DNA of 7,118 bases from Candidatus Lloydbacteria bacterium RIFCSPLOWO2_02_FULL_54_12 (GTDB lineage Bacteria > Patescibacteriota > Minisyncoccia > Phycocordibacterales > UBA6899), in the NCBI GenBank assembly GCA_001819095.1, contig MHLS01000018.1:1-7118 (forward strand), given 5' to 3'. The translations under genes were made by a program, and so were the position numbers. The notes beneath the pieces were generated by a model. It was given only the letters and a program-made list of their open reading frames with translations, was not told where the DNA came from and did not search any database. Shown here one piece after another: positions 1-6,600 of the stretch (its first letter is position 1; the number at the start of each line of letters is the position of its first letter).

Positions 1-46
1 CTTTCTTGAGTCGACGATTGCTCCGAAGAGAAAGAAAAAGGGTACA

Positions 47-76
47 AAAAACACCGGGGAATAAACCGGTGATTTT
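47..76 (+). terminator. Possible intrinsic terminator of a gene left of the window
   Basis: A 6-bp perfect stem (CACCGG 52-57 with CCGGTG 66-71, loop 58-65) is flanked by A residues on the left and TTTT at 73-76. After one A/A mismatch the A and T tracts can extend the stem. The T tract is short, so this is a moderate candidate. It would end a plus-strand gene beyond the left edge, and because of the A tract it could also act weakly in the opposite direction. It lies about 100 bases upstream of the next start codon. Confidence 0.35.
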
Positions 77-168
77 GGGTATTATCTCTGAAAAGAGCGT
101 GGCCTCCTTGTGCGTATTTCGTGGGTATGTTAGTTTCAAGAACGGCTGTACCACCCACCACACCACCG

Positions 169-175
169 AAAGGAG
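169..175 (+). promoter_or_regulatory. Ribosome binding site fixing the GTG start at 180
   Basis: AAAGGAG lies 4 bases before GTG 180. It decides the start, because translation from this GTG begins directly with a signal peptide, while the open frame upstream has no ribosome binding site. Confidence 0.75.
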
Positions 176-179
176 TACC

Positions 180-1118
180 GTGACACCAATCAACCGAGTT
201 CGTACCACCATCGCAATCGCCGTCGTTTCCCTCTTCCCCGCATTTGCCGCCGCGGCGCCATCCTGTGCCCCGACGAAAGATGACGAGGCCGCAGTCGCGC
301 AGGCATACACGAAGCATGACGCAGACGTGACGCGACTTGCCGCCACCATGGCGAACGCAAAGGGCGACGCACTCCTCAACGCGCTCGAAGGCATGGTCAG
401 CGCGACGAAATCACTTCGGGGCGCGACCACGTCGTTCTCGAAAGAGTACTGTGAACGCGCGAGAAAGACCGTCGACACGCTCTTCGGGGCGCTCACGGCG
501 AACTACCAAGGTGAAGATCGCGTGCGCTACCTCATGATCACGGAGCGGATTGCCGGCGATCTGGGCGTCCCCCTTTCGTCCGCGCAGAATTCCGAGATTA
601 CCGCCGCCGTCAAACCGGTCATCGAAAAGGCCGTCAAAGACCTCGACGACGCTGTGGCCAAGAAAGACGTGGACGGGATCGAAAAAGCGCACAGCGCGCT
701 CGGACAGTTCGCGAATACCGAAATCGGCAAGTCGATGGGAGTCACCGAGAAACGGAAGGCCGCTGTGGACGCCTATCGCGCCATCGAGCAAGCAGCGCGC
801 AAGGCGCCGGACACGACGAAACTTCTCGCCGATGCGCGCACCGCGCTCACTGCAGGGAACTACCGCGAAGCACTGCGCGCGATCGAAACGGCCGAGGAAG
901 CGGTCGACAAACCGACCGCCGAAATGACCACGCTCCGGAAGGAACTCTCCGACAAGTGGCTTGCGGATGAGTTCGGCAAGGCCGACAAGGCCATGGGCGC
1001 GGTCAAAGCCGCAGTGACCGACCAGTCGGTCGCGGGCGCCGCGAATGCGCTCCGCTCCGCGTGCAATCTTGCGCGCAGACTCGACGTCAAGAACGATCGC
1101 TGCAACGCCTCGCGCTAA
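180..1118 (+). CDS. Secreted alpha-helical protein of unknown function
   Basis: This is a 312-residue product starting at GTG 180. Residues 1-26 form a typical Sec signal peptide: basic residues at 6 and 8, a hydrophobic core IAIAVVSLFPAF, and an AAAA stretch giving an Ala-X-Ala cleavage site near 25/26. The mature part is rich in Ala, Lys, Asp and Glu with long amphipathic segments, so it should be almost entirely helical. Residues 215-245 (LTAGNYREALRAIETAEEAV) resemble one TPR-like helix pair, but I cannot see a regular repeat array. There are four cysteines (29, 91, 295, 308), an even number that suits two disulfides in an exported protein and could tie the N-terminus to the C-terminal tail. 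I recognise no catalytic motif, membrane segment after the signal, or lipobox. It is followed by its own terminator and so is probably monocistronic. The family is unknown to me. Confidence refers to this being a real exported protein. Confidence 0.8.
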   Translation: MTPINRVRTTIAIAVVSLFPAFAAAAPSCAPTKDDEAAVAQAYTKHDADVTRLAATMANAKGDALLNALEGMVSATKSLRGATTSFSKEYCERARKTVDTLFGALTANYQGEDRVRYLMITERIAGDLGVPLSSAQNSEITAAVKPVIEKAVKDLDDAVAKKDVDGIEKAHSALGQFANTEIGKSMGVTEKRKAAVDAYRAIEQAARKAPDTTKLLADARTALTAGNYREALRAIETAEEAVDKPTAEMTTLRKELSDKWLADEFGKADKAMGAVKAAVTDQSVAGAANALRSACNLARRLDVKNDRCNASR

Positions 1119-1131
1119 CGGAACGGTTAGC
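1114..1131 (+). repeat. Small inverted repeat across the stop codon
   Basis: GCTAAC (1114-1119) pairs with GTTAGC (1126-1131) around a 6-base loop, with the TAA stop at 1116-1118 inside the left arm. No T tract follows, so it is not a terminator by itself. It may protect the mRNA 3' end or be a chance palindrome just ahead of the real terminator. Confidence 0.35.
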
Positions 1132-1154
1132 CAGTACTGAAGACATCTCAATAG

Positions 1155-1185
1155 GCTCCCGCGCAACTTGCCGGGAGCTTTTTTC
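1155..1185 (+). terminator. Intrinsic terminator of the first gene
   Basis: GCTCCCG (1155-1161) and CGGGAGC (1172-1178) form a perfect 7-bp GC-rich stem with a 10-base loop. TTTTTTC follows at 1179-1185. It lies about 40 bases after the stop codon and has the classic form of a rho-independent terminator. It separates the first gene from the promoter at 1203. Confidence 0.9.
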
Positions 1186-1202
1186 TTGGTCGTTAAAAAA
1201 AT

Positions 1203-1230
1203 TTGACAAATTGTAAATGTCTTATACTAT
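1203..1230 (+). promoter_or_regulatory. Sigma70-type promoter of the CAP-domain gene
   Basis: A perfect -35 box TTGACA (1203-1208) is followed after 16 bases by TACTAT (1225-1230) as the -10 box. A slightly shifted reading gives TATATT at 1228-1233 with a 19-base spacer. An A/T tract at 1194-1204 just upstream could act as an UP element. The block is strikingly AT-rich compared with the neighbouring genes. Transcription should start near 1237, giving a leader of about 30 bases before ATG 1266. Confidence 0.85.
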
Positions 1231-1254
1231 ATTCACAGCCGATAGTTCAAAAAC

Positions 1255-1258
1255 GGAG
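1255..1258 (+). promoter_or_regulatory. Shine-Dalgarno that sets the ATG 1266 start
   Basis: GGAG lies 7 bases before ATG 1266. The longer open frame begins at a TTG at 1203 that is itself the first three bases of the -35 box. That codon would not be present in the mRNA, so ATG 1266 is the start. Confidence 0.85.
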
Positions 1259-1265
1259 ATGGAAG

Positions 1266-2069
1266 ATGGGGTATAAATCCCTCTGCTTCGTCGTTTTCCT
1301 CGTCGTTGGCCTCGTCGCCGCCGGAGAAACACAGGCGGATATCACGGATATCGAGCGGCGAGTATTCGAGAAGACTAACCAAGCACGAGCGGCGTACGGC
1401 GCAAAAGTACTTTTGTGGGACCGTCAAGCGGAGGTCTCGGCTAGAGGCCATGCGGAAGATATGGCGAAGCTCGAATACATGGCCCACCAATCGCCGACGG
1501 AAGGTCGGCGGACACCGCCGGAGAGAAACTGGCAGGCGCGCATCAGTGCGGTCTATGCGGGCGAGAACGTTTTCCGCCATTCGGTCTCGGGTCTTAGCGC
1601 GGAAAGACTCGCCGCCAACATGGTCGACTGGTGGATGGACTCACCCGGCCACCGTGCCAACATCCTCAATCCGGAGTTCACGCACATGGCGATCGGTGGG
1701 GCATACGGCTCATACCAAGGTTGGAAAACGGCATTCGTCGCACAAACGTTCCTGCGCCGCGTCATCATTGACCCGCGCCTCACGATCGAAGGGTCTCAAG
1801 GCGCAGATTTGAGGGTGCGGATCTCCGGACGCATTGCCGTTTCGCTTCCCTATTTCATACTATGGGACGAGAACGGAAAGATGGTAGTGCAAGCAATCAC
1901 ACCCGCGAACGGAGTGATCGAGCACAGGGTACTTATTCCCAAAACTCTGGGTGCGATCGAGGTTCATCTGGGAGTAAAAAACGATCCCAGCCGGCCGGAG
2001 TTGATTGAGGTCACAGATCGATTCCTTCTCAACACACAACAAGAGACCATTTACCCTCCGCCCCATTGA
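1266..2069 (+). CDS. Secreted CAP/SCP-superfamily (YkwD-like) protein with a C-terminal beta-rich region
   Basis: This is a 267-residue exported protein. Residues 1-24 are a signal peptide with hydrophobic core CFVVFLVVGLVAA and likely cleavage after ETQA (24). Residues 29-165 are a CAP domain, the fold shared with SCP and PR-1 proteins. The visible hallmarks are the N38-x-x-R41 opening (TNQAR), H62-A-E-D in helix 2, H74 in YMAHQSP, AGEN (98-101), W122-W123 leading to SPGHRANIL (126-134), a conserved Gly pair at 144-145 and AQTF (159-162). H74, E100 and H129 match three of the four classical CAP-site residues; the second Glu is not evident, as is common in bacterial members. Residues 166-267 add about 100 residues of mostly beta character that I do not recognise. 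CAP proteins are extracellular and their biochemical role in bacteria is mostly unsettled, so no substrate is assigned. The gene has its own strong promoter and terminator. Confidence 0.92.
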   Translation: MGYKSLCFVVFLVVGLVAAGETQADITDIERRVFEKTNQARAAYGAKVLLWDRQAEVSARGHAEDMAKLEYMAHQSPTEGRRTPPERNWQARISAVYAGENVFRHSVSGLSAERLAANMVDWWMDSPGHRANILNPEFTHMAIGGAYGSYQGWKTAFVAQTFLRRVIIDPRLTIEGSQGADLRVRISGRIAVSLPYFILWDENGKMVVQAITPANGVIEHRVLIPKTLGAIEVHLGVKNDPSRPELIEVTDRFLLNTQQETIYPPPH

Positions 2070-2092
2070 ACCCGCCCGACGTCCGAACACCG

Positions 2093-2122
2093 CCGCGACA
2101 ACGCCCTTGTTGCGGTTTTTTT
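2093..2122 (+). terminator. Intrinsic terminator of the CAP-domain gene
   Basis: CCGCGACAA (2093-2101) pairs with TTGTTGCGG (2107-2115) with one G-T wobble and a 5-base loop. Seven T residues follow at 2116-2122. It lies 24 bases after the stop codon. The genes on each side converge here. In the minus direction no T tract follows the stem, so it should not terminate the kinase transcript efficiently. Confidence 0.9.
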
Positions 2123-2139
2123 ATCCCCCACGACCGTCG

Positions 2140-3510
2140 TTAGGGGTTCGCCTGCAATGCGGGAAAACTCACGATGAAGTCCGTACCTTTTCCTTTGATG
2201 GACTCGACGGAGATGACTCCCTTCATCGTCTGCACCATCTGGCTTGTGATCCATAGGCCCAAACCCGTGCCCGTGATCTCGCGGGTCTCCTCGCTTTTGA
2301 TACGGTAAAACTTTTGAAACAGTTTCTTCTGCTCTTCGGCGGAGATACCCATGCCGGTATCCGAAACGCGAATGCTGACGCGTCCCCCTTCCGACGCGGT
2401 GATGACCCGCACCTCGCCTTTCGGAGTGTACTTGATGGCATTCCCGACGAGATTGATCGCCACCTGGCGGAACCGATCCGGGTCGACCGAGATCGGAGGA
2501 AGCGGTATCTTTTCATACGAGAGCTTGAGCCCCTTGTCCGCTGCGGGTTTCATGAAGGACTCAACGATAACTCCGATAGCCTCCGCAACGTCAACGGTCT
2601 GGTAGTTGAACGACAATCGTCCCTCTTGAAGCCGCGCCACATCGAGGATGTCGCCGATCAATGAATTCAACTGCGTTGCCGAACGGTCGATGTGCTTCAA
2701 ATTTTCTTTTGCGTCGTCGGAGATCTGCTCTTCTTTGAGCATGTCGGTATATCCGCGGATGATGGTGAGAGGCGAACGAAGTTCGTGGGCGGCCATCGAA
2801 ACGAAGTCATCCTTCATCTGGTCGACTTCCTTCAGGCGCTCGTAGAGGGTCGCATAGTCGATGATCCGCGCCTGTCTCGCCAAAAGAACGATGATGAGGA
2901 GGATAATGAGTGCAAGCGTGATATAGGCGTTCAGGATGTTCCGGTGCGACACCGCATCAGCATCGGCCATGGAGAGGTCGGTGAGCACATACCCTGCCGG
3001 AATATTCGAGGTCGTTGCGGTGATTGCACGGGCGCTTCTCCAATAGCGCATCCCTCCTTCGAAATATTCGGAAGCGAACGATTGGCTCGGCTGTGACATG
3101 GCGAAACCGATGAGAGACGACGTAAGGGGGTCAGGAGTGATCGACGTCCCCTCTTCATCCTTGTTCGTCGACACAACGACAGGGAAGGTCTCGCCGTCTC
3201 CCGTACGCAGGACCTTGAAGTTCGTCAGTGTTTCCGTCTCGTGAACGATAACGCGCACGCGATCGCTCAAAAATTGTGGCTCGTCGATATGCCACTTCGC
3301 AAAAAGGACGAAGACGTCCTGAAGCACTCCGATGCGACTGCGCTCAAGACGATTCTGCTGGTCACGCGCGATCTTCAAGAACTGTTCGCTCGTGAAAAAG
3401 AAAGCGAGCGGAACAGCTACCGCCAGAAAAAGCGTGTAGATGATCTGCGGGTTGTTCCGCACGAACGACGCGCCGCGAGAGAATATTTCTATAAGTTTGT
3501 CCATGATCAA
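2140..3510 (-). CDS. Membrane sensor histidine kinase, orphan in this window
   Basis: The product has 456 residues from TTG 3510, or 454 from ATG 3504. GGAG at 3523-3520 is 9 bases from the TTG but 15 from the ATG, so the start is uncertain; the protein hardly changes. TM1 spans about 22-40 and TM2 about 193-211. They enclose a roughly 150-residue extracytoplasmic sensor region that could be a PAS/Cache-like fold (inference). There is no room for a HAMP domain: only 30 residues separate TM2 from the phospho-acceptor H242 in AAHELRSPL (HisKA). The catalytic ATPase domain is complete: N box N353-L-V-G-N357, G1 box D384-T-G-M-G, F box LFQKFYR (397-403) and G2 box G414-T-G-L-G. The protein should autophosphorylate on H242 and pass the phosphate to a response regulator, none of which is encoded in the window. 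It lies downstream of the surface protein gene on the same strand, possibly in one transcript. The signal sensed is unknown. Confidence 0.95.
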   Translation of the reverse strand: MIMDKLIEIFSRGASFVRNNPQIIYTLFLAVAVPLAFFFTSEQFLKIARDQQNRLERSRIGVLQDVFVLFAKWHIDEPQFLSDRVRVIVHETETLTNFKVLRTGDGETFPVVVSTNKDEEGTSITPDPLTSSLIGFAMSQPSQSFASEYFEGGMRYWRSARAITATTSNIPAGYVLTDLSMADADAVSHRNILNAYITLALIILLIIVLLARQARIIDYATLYERLKEVDQMKDDFVSMAAHELRSPLTIIRGYTDMLKEEQISDDAKENLKHIDRSATQLNSLIGDILDVARLQEGRLSFNYQTVDVAEAIGVIVESFMKPAADKGLKLSYEKIPLPPISVDPDRFRQVAINLVGNAIKYTPKGEVRVITASEGGRVSIRVSDTGMGISAEEQKKLFQKFYRIKSEETREITGTGLGLWITSQMVQTMKGVISVESIKGKGTDFIVSFPALQANP

Positions 3511-3616
3511 CTTTTTCGTCTCCGGAAAAACCTTTTCGGAACAGTCTCCGAGGAGAGACTCCCCTCAAACGGGGACAAGCTTTTCCAAGCCAAGGACTCA
3601 CCTCGGAGTCTTGTTT
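3511..3616 (-). other. Hairpin-rich spacer between surface protein and kinase genes
   Basis: No minus-strand -10/-35 pair and no hairpin followed by a T tract is visible, so read-through from the surface protein gene into the kinase gene is plausible. The spacer holds a row of adjacent inverted repeats: 3591-3613 (8 bp with one bulge), 3579-3590 (GCTT/AAGC), 3561-3574 (CCCC/GGGG), 3543-3560 (AGTCTC/GAGACT plus a wobble) and 3521-3540 at the ribosome binding site. The two shortest could be chance. Confidence 0.45.
3520..3540 (-). promoter_or_regulatory. Kinase ribosome binding site within an inverted repeat
   Basis: On the minus strand TCCGAAAA and TTTT-C-CGGA (3540 down to 3521) can pair as a stem of 8 bp with a one-base bulge. 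Its right arm carries GGA of the GGAG Shine-Dalgarno (3523-3520) used by the kinase gene. If the hairpin forms in the mRNA, it would partly hide the ribosome binding site. Confidence 0.4.
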
Positions 3617-6600
3617 CTACGCCGAAGCCGCCGGCGGTGACCCGCCGCCGCCCTCTTTTCTACGGCTCGCAATGAATCCCATGACCGACACGCCAAGACC
3701 GATGACGCCCACCATAATGAAGATGAGCGCGTAGAGCGACGTGCCGGAGAAGAAACCCGGCTCCTGGTTCTCCGGCGGCAAAAGAATCGCCGACCCAAGC
3801 GAAACGGCGGCGGCGGTTTTCACGAACGGCAGAGGTTCGGATTTCGCGAGAATGCGACCGCCCGCGTCGGTGATCGCGCTATAGACCTCGTGCGTGCCGT
3901 CCGGAAGCTCTTTATCAAGCGTATACGTCCACGCGCCCGCCGCATCGGTCTTTATCGTCACAACAATAGGCTCCGAGAAGATGTAGATCGTAACGAAACT
4001 GTTGGGAAGCGCCTTGCCTCCGAGCGTGATCTTCGACTTCGCTGTGTCCTCGGGGGCGCCCGCAGGCGGCGCTATCGGTTCGGCTTTGACCGTTCCCGCC
4101 GTAAATATCTCTTTCTTGACGTTGCCGGCGAAACGCGGGTCTTCATATGCCGTTTTTTTCTCCGGAACAATGATGACCGGCGCTACGGGGGCGGTCGACG
4201 TCGGAAAAGCGGACGGGGCAAGGGGGGCAGGAGGCGCCTTTGGTGCCGCCGGATCTTGGCCCAAGAGCAGTTGTTCGCCGTCCTTCACGCCGTCGCCGTT
4301 CGTATCTGCTTTATTGGGGTCCGTTTTGTAGATGTTCACCTCATCGTAGTTGGTGATGGTATCGTTATCCGTGTCCTCGAACGCACGTGCACCGATACGT
4401 TCCGCAAATATCTTCGTCACATCCTCTGCTTGCGCGAACACTTGCCTTACCTGGCTTGCGGCTTCTTCCTTAGAGAGTACGCCCTGGTCAACGAGAAACT
4501 TGGTACAGGTATTGACGTATTCCGATTGCGCGCAGACCGCGTTCAACTGGGTCGCATCGGTAATGGTGGACGGGAGTGAAACTTCTTGGAAAACCTCCCC
4601 CACCGGAACGTTGTCAAACGCCTCCTGCGAGATGCCAACGACGACAGGTGCGGTCGCATTCGTCACCGAGACAACGATCTTTTGATTTGCATAGGACTGA
4701 CACTCGAGCGCATGCGCCGGATCGTCGCAGTAGTGCTCGTACTGTTCAACCGTCGTGATCATGTCAACAGACGGGGCGGTAGGCGGAGGCTGTATGGTCG
4801 TTCCGGTGAAAAGAGTTGTGTCGGAACTCGTTTGCACGATCGGCATGGGTTCGACGATAACGGTGCGTGTGAGACTTGCGACGACAATGCCGGTCGTGGG
4901 ACTCAATAATTGATACGTAATCGTGTAGGATCCGGGCACTTTTGTATCAAGTCCTCCGAGCAGGCGCTTTGGGGCGATTGCGGAACCCTCGGGAGTCAAA
5001 TATCCCCTCGCACCTTTTTCGTCGTATGTTCCACCATACGGCACTCGGACGAAAGCATCACCGTTCAGCAAGATGTACGGCTTAAAGGTTTGGGTCGGGG
5101 GTTGTTCGGTAATGGTCGTTGCAATCTCCGGATTAATGGTCGTCGTTGTGGTGGTGCTTGTCGTACCCGAGCAATACTGATCCAGCACGAAGTTCTCGCT
5201 CGTTTTTCCTGAAAGTGTGTAGCCGGTATATGCGACGGCCTCCCAACGATAAGACCCGTTCGGAAGCGAATATGTTCCGGGCGCAACGATGGTGCTAACG
5301 GGATTCGGCAAGGTCATGATCACTTTAAAGAATGCTGCACCGTACGGCATCACCGACAGCGTGAACGGGGTCTTTCCGAGCGATCCGTCACAGAACGAGA
5401 TGCCGCGGATCACGGACACGCTTGCACTGCCTGAAGTTGTGGTCGACGCAATTCCGGTGGGAGTGCCCGCTGTTTCCGGAGTAGCAACACCATAGAGGTA
5501 TGCACTGGGTGAGCAGCCGTAGCCGGAGCGACACGCCTGAACGCGGTAGTCATAATAGGTTCCGCGCACGGGTGTCGAGTCGGTATACGAAACCACGTTG
5601 GCGGTGGTGATTTGCGTAATTGCCGTCCAGTAGTACATTCCCGCCACGCTGCGCTCGATATTCCACTTGTCTTCGTTGGTCGAATTGTCGTTCCATGCAA
5701 AAGCAATCTGTGGCGGTGAGGGCGGCGGGATCAAGCGCAGGCTCGACGGTGCGGTCGGTACCGAGCCCGTTGTGGTGGTCGTACTGACCATTCCGGATGT
5801 ACCGACACCGCTTAGGTAAGCAAAGTCGGTGCAACCGCCACCGGAACGGCACGCCTGAACACGGTAGTCATAATAAACTCCGCTTACCGCAGTGGTATCA
5901 GTGTGGGAAGTCGCATTAGCGCCAAGTTGGACGAGGAATGCCCCGACGAAATTGCCGCCGGATATCTGTCGCTCAAGGTTGAACTTGTCTTCATTGGTTG
6001 AGTTGTCGTTCCACGCAAGAGGGATTCCCGAAATACTTGGCGTGCCCCCAAGACGCAGATAAGAAGGAGCTATTTGGGTCCACTCGTTGGTTGTAGTCGT
6101 CGTGGTGGTGGTGCCCCCCATTGTCACAGAAACGCTCGGGGAATCGGAACAGCCGTACGAATTGCAGGCAGACACTTTATACTCATAGGTGCCGAACAAA
6201 TACGCACGCACCTGTACCGAGACGGTGTTGGCGGCGTAGATCGCGTCAACAAGTCCGTCGGGAGAAGTGCGGATCTTCGCAAGCACCCAAGAGCCGCTTC
6301 CGCTTCCTTGCACGCGTTCATAGACCTTGTACGAGGTCTCGTTGGACACATCCGTCCACATGATGTTCGTGCTTGAGCCATAGGACCCGTTCGGAACGAA
6401 ATAGGCGGTCGGCATCGTGGGAGAGGGCGGGTAAGTCGTCCCTCCGGTCGGTGCGGCAGGAGTGTTGAGAAAGAGCGGCGTGCTCGTCGCGGAATAATAG
6501 CCTGCGGCATCGTATGCCTTGACCGCGTAGTAGTAGGATGTTGACGGCGTTACCGTGAGGTCAATGTAGGTCGTATTCGTCGATTGGCCGATGTAGGACC

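Larger units (their letters stand above)
1..179 (+). other. Leader/intergenic region before the first gene
   Basis: The reading frame of the next gene is open from position 6, but the stretch does not look coding. It has no in-frame ATG, no Shine-Dalgarno near an earlier start, and a Cys/His/Thr-rich translation unlike the mature protein. It contains the hairpin at 47-76 and a CCACC-rich run at 151-167. I see no convincing -35/-10 pair. A TATTAT at 80-85 lacks a -35 partner at a proper distance. The promoter of the gene at 180 therefore remains unidentified. Confidence 0.5.

Noticed and set aside
6..179. N-terminal extension of the first gene from TTG 6
   Set aside because: It has no ribosome site, places the signal peptide internally, and crosses a terminator-like hairpin. 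GTG 180 with AAAGGAG is far better.
411..1166. A 251-codon open frame on the minus strand opposite the first gene
   Set aside because: It is the antisense of a well-supported gene, has no ribosome site or sensible protein composition, and runs through the terminator hairpin. GC-rich coding DNA often leaves such antisense frames open.
2125..2146. Inverted repeat CCCC-A-CGA/TCG-TTA-GGGG over the kinase stop codon as its terminator
   Set aside because: The stem is short and interrupted and no T tract follows in the minus direction; the sequence there is A-rich. No terminator for the kinase is called.
3767..3781. LPPEN ahead of the C-terminal hydrophobic segment as a sortase signal
   Set aside because: It lacks the Thr-Gly of LPxTG. 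The layout fits a permanent transmembrane anchor, and no sortase gene is nearby.
3890..4579. A 229-codon plus-strand open frame opposite the surface protein gene
   Set aside because: The translation is extremely Arg-rich with no domain features, as expected for the complement of Thr/Ala/Pro-rich coding sequence. The minus frame contains clear domains here.
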